From Glebionis coronaria (lineage: Eukaryota > Streptophyta > Magnoliopsida > Asterales > Asteraceae): a DNA stretch of 64,000 bases. The translations under genes were made by a program, and so were the position numbers. Where the stretch lies: positions 124,176,340 to 124,240,339 of the forward strand of contig CM046875.1 in the NCBI GenBank assembly GCA_025667525.1, in the 5' to 3' direction. The notes under the pieces are model-generated. The model did not search any database. It was not told the DNA's origin and worked only from the letters and a program-made list of their open reading frames with translations. Positions 1-10,895 of this stretch are shown in pieces. Numbering within the stretch: the stretch's first letter is position 1; every line of letters begins with the position of its first letter.

Positions 1-285
1 CGAACTCGATTTCGGCTTTCTTTGATCACATCTTTAAAACGTATCGATTTTGTCGGGTTTCGTGATCTTCGGCACACTTTTGATCTTTTGACTTTGTCTT
101 CGACTTTTCTTCAACATTTGACCATAAAATCCCGTGTTTTCTCCTTCTTTTGATAATTTGTACCTATTTAACACAAAAACATAAAACCACGCGTAATTCC
201 GACTTTTACGACGTTAAACACATGATTAGGTCTTGTTTTTCCTTGATTTTAGTGGCAAAAATGATAAGTGTTTACACACTTATTA
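1..285 (-). repeat. Element A 3' LTR, U3 end (partial)
   Basis: These bases match 7170-7454 with only a few differences. The match breaks at about 285, where this copy runs into the polypurine tract and the other into element D. The LTR lacks a clean TG start at that point, so the edge is uncertain by about 8 bp. Confidence 0.8.
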
Positions 286-303
286 AATCCCCTACACTTG
301 ACC
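286..303 (-). promoter_or_regulatory. Polypurine tract of element A
   Basis: On the minus strand this is a purine-rich run containing AAGTGTAGGGGA directly before the LTR. This is the position where second-strand synthesis is primed in LTR retrotransposons. The same 12-mer recurs upstream at about 1877, 1935 and 2165. Confidence 0.7.
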
Positions 304-1067
304 ATTGCAATGACCCCATATGCAATGCATTATTTTAAAGCATAAAGTTACATTTTTTCTCATAATTAATCCATCTCGGCCTTTATTACTATTACTACTA
401 CTACGACGACGAAAAGATAAAAACTTTAAAGGAAACAAAAGTTAAAACAATTTATTTAACTTGGAAATTATTTGATGGAAGAAACTCGTAAAGAAATCTA
501 AGACTTAGATTAGGGCTTTTGGTGTCATGAATATTAATCACCCTCAAGTTTCACGTTCCTCATACCAAGCTCAAAAACGAGATCATTGTTATTACAAGTT
601 AGCACAACTAACACTTACTCATGTGGTTTAGTTAATCACTTAGACCCCCTTATTCCTACGGTGTATCTCTTGTATTTTATTTTTGTCTTGAATGATCACG
701 AAGATGCATTTTTGACTTATTTCGATAATTTATTTAGGCCGAAAACAAAGTGGGACGATTTAATCAATAGTTAGCTAAAGGACAAAATCTTTTAAAACGG
801 CTTCTCGAAACCTCATAAAGTTCATATCTTGGCATAACTCGTTTCACGATTTGAGACCTTTCTCGGACCGATATTTGGCTTGTACTTCAAACTTCAAATC
901 TTGAGAGACGATCTTGAAATTATGGTCTTCTCTTCATTTTGGTATACATCTTCATAAGGAGTGAAAGATGCTTCAAACGTTGACCACGACTTCTTCATTT
1001 ATCCTCTTTTTTATTAAGGATTTTGATATACAACGATCCGCCTCCTTTTCGGACTTGGATCTATTTA

Positions 1068-1278
1068 TCCTCATACCTTATTAGGGTCTTTTTGGATAGA
1101 CTTCTCCATGATCTTTAAGGGAGTAATTGCTTCTCGTCGTGTGTCTTGATCCTTCATATTGATTTGGATTAATGATCTTCACATCATCTTAGGATCTTTA
1201 GCAAAAAGTGAATCCTCATGCCTTGTTAGGGCCTTTTTGGACTCGGGTATCCTCATGCCTTGTTAGGGCCTTTTTGGA
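1068..1278 (-). repeat. Short direct repeats in the A 3' region
   Basis: A block beginning ATCCTCATGCCTTG is present at 1212-1241 and again at 1249-1278, period 37 bp. A more diverged copy lies at about 1068-1100. Related single copies occur in B (about 13480-13650) and C (about 16797-16970). Confidence 0.7.
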
Positions 1279-1894
1279 TAAGCCAATATTCGCGTCCCGC
1301 TTCAATAAGTTATGCCTTGGCTATGAACTCTAATTAATAACGAGCAACTTTTAAACGATCTTGTGCTAGAAGCTAAGTAACCTTTCAAATCGTACAACCT
1401 TATTTATTGCGAATATATTTATTAACAAGTGATGGGAGAAAAAGCTCATAACTAACTCACATAAGTTAATGAAAGAATACCGAACTTATAATTAACTCTA
1501 TCATCTCTTGTTCTTCACAATTTAAAATCTCAAGGAATGAGACTCGTGGATGCTTAGCCTAATAAACCAATTAAGGTCCATATGGTTAAGGATACTAGCT
1601 AGAGTAAACTTGGATAAGTAAAATCGGGTTGAGTCAAAATATTCATGACGGGCCTAATATATCAAAGACATCTAAACTTGTTAAAACCATTTTATTTATT
1701 CATTTATTTTAACTCTATTTTTAAAATGGAAAATAAAAATAAGATGTGATGATAAATGAAAAATACTACAAGGCTAAAAATAGATCAAAAATTTGAAAAA
1801 CGTTGAAAATTTTAAAAAAAATCGGTTAAATTGGGGTCAAATTCACGGAAAAGGCCACTAAAATTTCGATAGAAATCCCCCCTACACTTAATAT

Positions 1895-1914
1895 AAACAT
1901 TGTCCTCAATGTTT
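1895..1914. other. Conserved palindrome in the A 3' region
   Basis: AAACATTGTCCTCAATGTTT is a perfect 8-bp inverted repeat around four bases. It lies between two polypurine-like tracts. The identical palindrome occurs in element C (17771-17790), and a one-mismatch version in B (12681-12700). Confidence 0.8.
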
Positions 1915-2211
1915 AAGCATGTGGGTGAATAAACTCCCCTACACTTAGGACATTGAGTACGTTGTTTAGATCGAGCTAAGGAAAGGACAACTAAAGTGAT
2001 CACATTTATTTATATACAAGATTGAATCACAATAGCAAAAACTTATCGAAGGAACCGGGTACACGGGTAACACGGGAACACGGGTCTCGTCAAAAGTACC
2101 AAAAGTGGATCATCAAAGCACATGTACCTACACAATCACAACACACAAAACAAACAACCTACACGGCTCCCCCTACACTTATTGTAGAAAATAAATAAAT
2201 AAAAGATAGAT

Positions 2212-2272
2212 AATCGGGTTGCCTCCCGAGAAGCGCTTGTTTTTGTTAACCGAGTCACGAGCCTGACTCGAC
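2212..2272 (-). other. Post-stop double-hairpin module, element A copy
   Basis: Starting about seven bases after the stop of the A ORF, the sense strand carries a 6-bp inverted repeat GAGTCA...TGACTC and then a second, weaker stem ending in GGGAGGC. Nearly the same sequence follows the integrase stop in element B, and a diverged form follows it in C. Its position after different terminal ORFs points to an RNA element rather than coding sequence. Confidence 0.6.
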
Positions 2273-2278
2273 CCCGAA

Positions 2279-3926
2279 TTAAATGGTCCATGGGGAAGCC
2301 TCGAATGTAATACCGGGATCAAAGATCTTGTCCTCGGTCCCGGATGAACATAATAAATGAGAGGCAGGAGGATAAGTCATGAAAGGTAGAAAAGTCCTCT
2401 CGACATAAGAAAAGTAAGTGAAGTTTTGATCCACGGGAGGTGGGGTGGGTAAAGGAGACAAATTGTCATCCCCCAAAGACATAGGATGGTCACTATTCGA
2501 CAAAGCCGTAAAGGTATCAGTCAAAGAATGGTCAATGTCACCTCCCGGGTCAAAGCACTCATCCTCATTTCCCGGTATGAAATGAGGAGAGTAAAAGCGA
2601 TACATCACTTGCTTGGGTGTGCACGCGGTAGGACGGGGTGGCAACATAATATGAGAAATATCAGAGGACATATCTACCACCCGCGTCACCTCACCAGACC
2701 GAATCAAACGGAAAGTAGGGTCAAATCTTTCCACCTCCTCTATGATGGGAGGTGGCATGGCTAACAAAGGATGCTCATCAATAGCAATAGAGTCGGAGCT
2801 ATCAATGTCCTCAATCCCCTCTTCAAAGAGAGGATTCACCTCACTAGAGATGTAGGCGTCATCAAAATCAAATAAAGGGTTCGAATAAATCTTGAAATTT
2901 TCCTTCGGAACGTCTTCATCGGATAGTGACTCGTCATCACTAGAAGTAAAATCATCATCGAGATCAAAAATGGGATTAGAGAAAGCCAAAGAATCGTTTC
3001 CCAAGATGTCGGTGGGAGGTAATGAGTCATCACTAGAAAGAGATTCACACTCATCGTCACTATCGGAAGCAACCGTAGGCTCACTTTGGATTGGAATAAG
3101 AGTCTCGTCACAAGGAATTATGATAAGACCCTCATCCCCCATGATGAGAGAGGCATCGGGCTCCATAATGGAAGAATCGAGAATAGGAGTGGTAGAATCC
3201 TTAGGCTCGAGAGCCGGCAGGTCGAGAGAAGGAATTACAATTGCACTAGGACATTGAGCACAAAGATCATTCCAAGAAATAGTATTCTCATCGTCATCAT
3301 CATCATAATAGAAAGAACGCACAAGAGGCGGAGTATAATCACTAAGATTAGATACTTGCTCTTGTCGTTGTCGTTGTTGCTCCTCCAATATCTCGGTCAG
3401 TCGAATTAAGCCGTCATGAAGTTCCAAAAGAAGGGCTTTTCTTTCGTCATTCAAAGCATTGATTTGTTAAATTCTATGAGAGGATTGATGATTGAGGGTG
3501 GGATGTGGGGGCTCATAGTTATGAAAACCAGAATTATAGCACGGATGTGGCTCATAGGAAGTCATCGGTTGAGAAGAATTAGAACACGGATTTGGTTCAT
3601 AATAATCCATCGGTGAAGGAAAATGAGGACACGGATTTGGCTCATAATAATTCATTGGCTGACAATACGAAGTATCGTGAGGGCCCCCACAATGATTGCA
3701 ACACGGATATGGAGAAAAACCCGGTTCATGTTGCGGATAGGGATTGTCATAGACGGGAGGGGGGGAAAGTATTGTAAGAGGAGAAGTACGAATTCGTTGA
3801 ATTGCAAAATGGACAAAATCCAAATTGTGTATTGTCGATATCAAAACCACACCGCTCACAAATACACCATTGACATGTTTGAAAACCATGCCATGGTCTC
3901 CCACACCGAACGCAAGATGAATCCAT
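2279..3926 (-). pseudogene. Zinc-ribbon/zinc-knuckle acidic ORF of element A (broken)
   Basis: The likely start is the ATG at 3924-3926. Its frame opens with paired cysteines (CxxC at residues 5/8, 18/21, 23/26 and 38/41), a zinc-ribbon pattern. At a run of seven G (3759-3765, plus strand) the reading frame changes by one base. The downstream frame carries a knuckle CNHCGGPHDTSYC and four YEP(N/H)PC-like repeats. A single in-frame TAA (3467-3469) then interrupts it, after which a 391-codon acidic stretch runs to 2279 with poly-Asp, repeated SNP(I/L)FD blocks and two FDPG motifs. I recall this ORF type from Asteraceae Ty3/gypsy elements; its function is unknown. Nucleic-acid binding by the zinc modules is inference. 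With one frameshift and one stop, this copy is probably dead. Confidence 0.65.
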
Positions 3927-4308
3927 GAAGAATTAAAAATAAGAGGGGTTGAGAAAAAGAATTAAACACAATAGAGGATAAAGAAGAATATTTTTTTGTA
4001 TTTTATTAGAAAAAAATATATATACAAGAAAAATCGAAAGAAATCGAACTAAAAATTAACACTAATACGTAATATTTTTGGTGTAATACTTTTAGGAAAA
4101 AGTATTACTTTTGATTGTTATTTAATTTTTTTTTGGTGCAATTCTTAGGAAAGAAATTACTTTTGTGATTTTTTTAATTTTTTGTATTTTAATCTTTTTG
4201 ATTTTTTTTTGTGTTTTTGATTTTGTTAACAAGAAACGTAACGTTCAAAGAGAACGGATCCCAAAATCCAAACGTCTTCACAAAAAATCGTCAATCGTAC
4301 GAGCGAAG
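3927..4308 (-). other. Element A 5' leader
   Basis: An AT-rich untranslated leader between primer site and ORF start. It contains a roughly 55-bp imperfect duplication (about 4072-4125 and 4130-4180). Each copy carries a hairpin with a four-base loop: 4085-4106 has a 9-bp stem, and 4140-4158 a similar stem with one bulge. Confidence 0.55.
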
Positions 4309-4322
4309 CGGCAGCGGCGCCA
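4309..4322 (-). promoter_or_regulatory. Primer-binding site of element A
   Basis: The minus strand reads TGGCGCCGCTGCCG just downstream of the 5' LTR end. This resembles the TGGCGCCG-type site of Athila elements and the PBS of element C at 24545-24560. Confidence 0.75.
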
Positions 4323-4854
4323 TTTTGAAAAAGAGATTTGTATACCCTTTTTATATTTCTATTATCGTTCCTCGACTCACCCGAATTGATTTCCAATTAA
4401 CCGTTACGACTTAACTTTGTTTTTGGTGAAAAGTATTTTTGGAATTTTAAAACTAAATTAAAAAAAACTATTTAATAATAAAACTATTTAATCTAATAAA
4501 ATCTATTTTGAAACTAATTAAAAGCAAATCTAATTTTGATAAAAAAATGTAAACTAATGAAAAACGTAATTTTGTAAAAACTTTAAATAAAAACTATTTA
4601 TAAACTATATTAAATGAAACTAATTTTAAAATCTATATAAACTAAAATAAAGACTTTTTAATAAAAACTATTTTTTTTAAATAAACAAAACAAAATGAAA
4701 ACTAAATTAAAATTATAAAATTAAATAAAAAGAAAACTAAATAAAACTTTTAATTAAAATTTAAATAAACTTAAACTTGTATTAAACCTAATAAATAAAA
4801 TCTGCCAGTAATTAAGGTCCTATATTAATATAATAGATGCAATAACAAACACAA

Positions 4855-4932
4855 AAGAGGTACTAGACTACTGGTTGGGGCGCAGGACAGGGGAACGAAA
4901 GGTCTGGGGTTCGAATCCAACCCCAGACAAAA
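4855..4932 (+). other. tRNA-like / SINE-like patch
   Basis: GGTTCGAATCC matches the RNA polymerase III B box. A looser A-box-like sequence (GACTACTGG) lies about 40 bp upstream. A 9-bp inverted repeat (TCTGGGGTT with AACCCCAGA) encloses the B-box core, and A-rich sequence follows. It does not fold as a full tRNA, so it may be a tRNA-derived SINE remnant or chance. Confidence 0.3.
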
Positions 4933-5705
4933 TATGCTAAATATTTTTTAGCTAATTAAGATATTTATACTTTTTAGCTATAATGGAATTTTGAGAAAAC
5001 AAAACAAACAGAAGCACTGAATATCAGCAAATAAAATAAGTAAATTATAGACACCAATCTAATAAACATAAATCAGGATACTGAATAAGCATTTAAAAAT
5101 GAAAACCAAATAAGCTAGGATAAGCTGGGACAGATAAGCTAAAACTTATACTAAACTAAATAAGCACATACTAGAAATAAGCACAAAATGAACATCAAGA
5201 TAAGCAAACACAGCCTTAAAACGAAATTAAGCAAATAAAAAAATGAGCAATCCTAATAAGCTATAAACAGATGGCAGACCGAAACAAATAAGCAAAATAT
5301 ATTAGATAAACAAATCAAGCAATTATAAAAACGTAATAAGCAAGCAAATCCATACGACCAAATCAATTAAGCGGCTAAAACAGGAATAAAACTAAGCCGA
5401 TAAAACTGATATATCTAAAACAATAAGATCAATAAGACTACAGCAGATCTAAAACTAAACGAAACCTAAGCATTAACCACTAAAGCACAAGCAGATTTAA
5501 ACTAAATAATTAATCTTAACAAAAAAACAAAAAAATTATAAAAGAGAATGAAGAACCTGGAGATGATAACCATTGGGAAGAAGAAGTGGCGCTGGGCCGT
5601 CTTTAACACTCCAAATCAAACACCTCCTTTTCCACCAAAAATTATCATCATCTCGAACAAGACATCGAACTCAATCCGAGAACCAAACCAGGAACAGTAA
5701 CCCGT

Positions 5706-5744
5706 TTTATTATTATTGTTATTATTATTATTATTATTATTTTT
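5706..5744 (+). repeat. ATT microsatellite
   Basis: About a dozen TTA/ATT units, interrupted once by TTG, followed by a T run, inside the U5 part of the element A LTR. Confidence 0.85.
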
Positions 5745-6032
5745 TTATATCAATAATCAACCGAACCGTAATAAAAACAAGATAAATAAAAACAAGCAGT
5801 TATAAAAAGAAAGTAGATGAGACTTTTGACAGAATTTAAAAGAGAATGAAATTAATCGAAATAACAATTTTTCATTAATAATTTAAAAAGTACATTAACT
5901 GGAAAATTAAAAGCTTACATTAACCCTAAAACTAATTGAAGAAAAATTAAATCTAATTTAACCTACTCCTAAATTAATTTAAAAACTGAAAAAAAAATGT
6001 AAAAGCTTGATCTAATACATGTGAAAAGGGGG

Positions 6033-6040
6033 TTTTTATA
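6033..6040 (-). promoter_or_regulatory. TATA box of the element A LTR
   Basis: TATAAAAA on the minus strand, followed by a C-rich stretch, in the middle of the 5' LTR. Confidence 0.55.
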
Positions 6041-7454
6041 GGGAAAACCCTCAAAACTTTCTTGAAACATCTTGGTGCCCACGGCTTAAGATCATAGCCG
6101 TTCTTCCTCTTCTCTTTCCTTCTTTCTTTGATCCAACGGTAGTGATTATTTTTTGTGCCAAGGATTTCACTTCGGATTGCCACGTTGGAAGAGAGGACCA
6201 CTGGTGGTGTTTTGCTCCGAAAAAGATGGGGATTTATTCCCCATCCGTGTTAATCACACGCACAAGATAAAACCCCCTTTCTATGGATGGTAATTTTTGA
6301 CATGGTTGATTCTAGGGTTTTGGGTAAAAAAGAAATGGTGGTTGTGAAGATTTGTGAGAGAGATAAAAATGGGTGTGTGGGTTTTGCTTTGGTGATATCG
6401 AAATATGGGGTGGGGTTAAAAAAAAGTTTTATTTATTTGGTGTATTGGGGTGTGAGTTAAATGGTAACACGTGGGATGAGGAATAACCGTTTCATTTTTT
6501 TGTTTTTGGGGTTGGGAAAATTCTTGTTCTTATCAAATGAGAATGGGAAGTAATAAAAATGTTTTTATTCATTTAAAGTGTGGGGGTTAGTAACACGTGT
6601 GGGAGTGACACGTAGGTGAATGTTGGAATAAAACAAAAGTGTGAAATGTGGGGATAATCGGGTGTGTGTGGGTGTATGGGAAAATGGTTTATTTATTTGT
6701 TCTCATTTATGTTGAAAGTTGAATGGGGTAAAAAACGTTTATTAAAAAGAGTGAGTGGGTGAGAAGGAGAGACCGGGTGATGGAGTGACACGTGTGGGGT
6801 TACATTGAAAGGGAATTGCTTGTGTGTGGGTAAGGTAGGGTTGACTGAGCATCAGCAAACAAAGTGAAAACTTTGTTTTACTTTTTTAAATATTTCGTTC
6901 AAAAATGTTTCTTCATCTATTTAACCGTCCAAACATGGGCTTGAGCCCAAAACGTCCTCCAATCCGTCCTTTGTTAACTTATCAACATGGGCTTGAGCCC
7001 ATGAAGATTTTCAACCATCGCATGAATAATTGTTTGGTATTTTGGGCCTTTTGGGCTAATTTGACAAAAATTGGATACTCCAAATCCTTAAATGGGCTTT
7101 TGAGCCCATTTATCCAATGTGGGACCCACAAAGCTTGAATGTCTTCAACAAGATTAAGTCCACTTAAAACAAACTCGATTTCGGCTTTCTTTGATCACAT
7201 CTTTAAAACGTATCGATTTTGTCGGGTTTCGTGATCTTCGGCACACTTTTGATCTTTTGACTTTGTCTTCGACTTTTCTTCAACATTTGACCATAAAATC
7301 CCGTGTTTTCTTCTTCTTTTGATAATTTGTACCTATTTAACACAAAAACACAAAACCACGCGTAATTCCGACTTTTACGACGTTAAACACATGATTAGGT
7401 CTTGTTTTTCCTTCATTTTAGTGGCAAAAAGGATAAGTGTTTACACACTTATTA

Positions 7455-8923
7455 ACCCTCCAAGTGTTCATTACCGCAAAATACCCAAAACACGAGTTTA
7501 AACCATGTTGTCCGAAAAATAACCTTGAACTCAACACTTGTACAATTAATTCGACCAAGCTACTGACTTCCAATTATGAAACTTTCTGAATATTTGAAAA
7601 GTATGTTCTGAGTACATAATTTTAGGCTTTTTAATCACCCAAAAACCTTTAAAAACGAATAAGTTATGACCAAAACGATTTTTCTCAAAATCTGCCTAGG
7701 CATTAGCGACAGTTTCTGACAGTTAGCGACATATTTTGACAGTTTAGCGACAGTTTCTGCCTACTCCGATTTATACCAAAATAAAAAACGATTTTTAAAC
7801 CCTAAAACCCCCCATTAATTACCAAAACTAGAACCTAATTTATTTTAATTCCAGAAAATTAAAACTCTATTAATTACATGATTTTAACATATTTCACTAA
7901 ATAAGAACAAAATTTTTAACTTAAGAACAATAACTTTAGGTGATCAAAACAAAAATATTTTAAAATAACCGAGTCATGCTTATATGTTAAAGAATTTATA
8001 TTCCACCTTATTTGAAACATGATCCCGACACTTCCTTATTTCATCGACTACCAACAACTATTTTTTTTCAATTTGCAAGTTTTATTTTTTTACCATGTAT
8101 AGCTCGAAACAAAAGACATCGTTACCCCAAAAAGAAATCTCCACCATCTCAAAATCCTTCACGCCAAAAGTACCGTACAAACAAACACGTGAAATGAGGA
8201 CCCGAGAAATGTGCTACTACAGAAGTTGAACATCTCAAAGAGAAACGAGCTAGCAACCATCCCAACAATACAACCGGTAAGTAGAAAATAATTTTACATA
8301 GGCATAAGCGTACATACACTCAAATCCATCCAATATATACTATACAAGCATGTATTAACTCTCTTTCATGCAATCATACTTGAAAGTCCAGTGGTGTTGT
8401 GGCACATATATAATTATGTAGGCCTCCATAATTATACATGTTCCCTTTCACCAATGTACTCCCTCCTATGATGACACTTATAAGAAATTAATACTACACA
8501 TAACACATAATCCTACAACTCACAAGCACATAACCACACAAGATAAGATCCAAAACCCCATGTATTAAAATAACATAGCCAATGCACGAAACACATAAAC
8601 TCGTAGTCCAGCTAAACCAGCGTAGACAAAATTCAAAATGTATAAAGAACATGAAAACATAATTAAGCGAAATCCAACAATGACTAGCGTATACGACCAT
8701 GGTTCCACCCGCACTAATCAAAACTCGTAAAGAAAATAACATGTAGTTAAGTATGAACTTACTATGGTTCAATTCATACTAGTCAAAATATCGCAATAAA
8801 TAGCATCCAAACACATCAATTAATATAAAATGCACACATACTCCTATGACGCCTATATGCAGGGACCCTTAAGCTATAGACTAGGCTACACGACTAGGCA
8901 ACCTAATTCTCTATAACCATTAT
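7455..8923 (-). other. Element D leader / internal noncoding sequence
   Basis: No convincing coding sequence; the short open frames have no recognisable domain. A run at 7693-7760 repeats AGCGACA and TTTCTGACAG-like words several times. The same kind of words occur in the LTRs of F (34690-34790 and 54640-54745). Confidence 0.5.
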
Positions 8924-8934
8924 CTCTGATACCA
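8924..8934 (-). promoter_or_regulatory. Primer-binding site of element D
   Basis: The minus strand reads TGGTATCAGAG, complementary to the 3' end of initiator tRNA-Met, three bases from the LTR edge. Confidence 0.8.
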
Positions 8935-9521
8935 TTCTATAACACCCCACCATGGTGGAATATGGGGCACAACGTATGGATATCATCACAACAATAGCGT
9001 GTCTATAGAGATAACTAAATGATATAAGAAATGTAATAAAATGGTGACACAAATGTCATGACAATATCTCAACAATGCAGGAGTCTAGGTAAGTAGGTAA
9101 CAGTCCTACCACTTACCCAAGACAAACAATAAACATAAACCAAACAAACATATAGGTGCCAACAATATCACTAGATAAATAAACAAACAAAGCTAAGAAG
9201 GAACGGGGATCTCCTTCTAAATGCATATCCTACGCTCTCCAAATCCTAGCCACTTATGTTCTCAAGCTTAACCATAGTATCACCTGAAAGAGACACTAAA
9301 ACACGTCAACACAAAGTTGGTGAGAGTCATAGGTTTAGACTCCAACGCTAAATCAATTACAAGCTGTGATTAACAACCATCAACACAATAACATATGGAC
9401 AATGTGCTACAATTATGTATTAATAACTAGCATTCAAGATCAATCATTCCAAACCAAAATCCAAGGCTCCTACCTTGCCAAACAACATGGTACCATAGAT
9501 GATCACACTATGTACCTATCC

Positions 9522-9593
9522 CAAGGCCACTACCTTGTCAAACCACAAGGCCACTACCTTGTCAAACCACAAGGCCACTACCTTGTCAAACCA
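9522..9593. repeat. 24-bp tandem repeat, three copies
   Basis: Three perfect head-to-tail copies of a 24-bp unit starting CAAGGCCACTACC, with a degenerate precursor just upstream (about 9455-9490). It lies in the U5 part of the D LTR. Confidence 0.95.
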
Positions 9594-10887
9594 CAATAAC
9601 TGAGACGGCACGTGTCCCCCGATCCAATTCATACACAATCAAAAATCACATAGCAGTTAATCACATAATGTACACACAAGTCCATCTCAAATCACAAACA
9701 CATTCACAACATTTTTTAGAAAATAACTCAACACATTGTCTCCATCCCATCTGGAAGTCAAAATCAATATTAAACATGGGACTATGAAACTCACCTGATT
9801 GAGCTTCCCCAAACATCCGCGCACTAGCAAAAAGCTAATCAACCAAAAACACGCAATCAATACACGAACCAATCACTAAGATGGCTCATCAACCTATGAT
9901 TGACCTCTAGTCTATCCCATAGCATTACCTTATTGATAAGCTCTAATCACCCCATTACCCTTCCTTAACAAGTCCCTAACTTGGTTAAATTTAATAGCTA
10001 TCCCGTTCATAATTCTACACAAAATAGTCCCAGTTTTAGGTCTCAAAACTTTAAGTCAAATTTCCACTTAAATATACCTATGGTTTCTGAAAAAGGAATA
10101 TTCACACTTTTATACATGTTAGCTAAAACCTCCCACTTGTCCTAACCTTAAAGCTACTGTTAAGGCCCAGATATATGTGTATATATTGCTACCTATCCAG
10201 AATTTACTAATTTTAAACGTATGAAAAGTTCATTACCATTAGAGGGTCTTACCCTAAACCACAATCTTAGCCCAAGTGCAGATCCTTACTACAATATATA
10301 AACCATCTCTCATGTTCGTGAGAAGATCCCAATGAAACCCTAAGTACCCCAAACAACCCAAAACTTAAAAAGAAAACAGGCTGAATTCAAAACTGTTTTG
10401 ACCTCCGACTGTTGTAACCTGTTTTTGACCCACTTTCTGACCTCCAATTTAGTTCTCGTTTCTTGATTTAGAAAGCCAACTCAATTACCTATCCACTGCT
10501 AGCTTGATCGCATCTTGAATGTTCCTAGAACCCGAGATATGATCAAAACAATAGACTCAAAATTCTGCCCAGTTTTTAAAAACGAGTTTAATCAAATTAA
10601 CCTAATTAATTAACCCTAACCCCACTAATTACAAGCCCTAATTTATTTAATCATTTTAATATGATTAATATACTATTTTTAATTAAACCCTAACCTAAAT
10701 CCATCATAAGATGATCTTAGAAACATTAAAAACAATTAATATGAAAAGGGTTATGAAGATTTACCTTTTATTTAATGGAAGATGAAGAAAACCTGATTTT
10801 CTGAAGAACCCTAATTTTCTCCTTTTTTGTGTCGACTATAACTCCAGGGAAGATCATAAATTCGTTTGTTATGATGTGTGGGGGTTC

Positions 10888-10895
10888 CTTATATA
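10888..10895 (-). promoter_or_regulatory. TATA box of the element D LTR
   Basis: TATATAAG on the minus strand, about 640 bp downstream of the LTR start. Confidence 0.5.

Larger units (their letters stand above)
304..2278 (-). other. Element A long noncoding 3' region
   Basis: About 2 kb with no credible ORF. It is homologous in reverse complement to 12326-14356 of element B and, more distantly, to 16188-18195 of C. In RNA order it holds a hairpin module just after the ORF stop (2212-2272), three polypurine-like copies around 2165, 1935 and 1877, a perfect palindrome at 1895-1914, a 37-bp direct repeat at 1212-1278, and conserved blocks at 1320-1520 and 750-900. Conservation across three elements suggests an RNA or reverse-transcription role, but that is inference. 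Confidence 0.7.
1..7454 (-). mobile_element. Element A: non-autonomous Athila-like LTR retrotransposon
   Basis: The first ~285 bases recur almost unchanged at 7170-7454, which marks an LTR pair in minus orientation: 3' LTR at the left window edge, 5' LTR at 4326-7454. Between them are a primer-binding site (4309-4322), one broken ORF (2279-3926), a long noncoding 3' region and a polypurine tract. There is no trace of reverse transcriptase or integrase, so it must be moved by another element's proteins. Its 3' region is shared with elements B and C, which makes it an Athila-family derivative. The rest of its 3' LTR lies left of the window. Confidence 0.8.
4326..7454 (-). repeat. Element A 5' LTR (about 3.1 kb)
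   Basis: Bounded by the PBS on the left and the element D junction on the right. On the minus strand a TATAAAAA box lies at 6033-6040, giving a U3 of about 1.4 kb and R-U5 of about 1.7 kb. U5 is extremely A-rich at 4440-4800. There is an ATT microsatellite at 5706-5744 and a tRNA-like patch at 4855-4930. Three ATGGGCTT..AGCCCAT-type palindromes lie at 6936-7110. The short ORFs in it look spurious. Confidence 0.75.

Noticed and set aside
2486..3409. Plus-strand ORFs opposite the acidic ORF
   Set aside because: They are antisense shadows of the low-complexity acidic coding region.
4855..4932. Functional tRNA gene
   Set aside because: The B box is good but the acceptor stem and anticodon arm do not fold, so only a SINE-like remnant is plausible.
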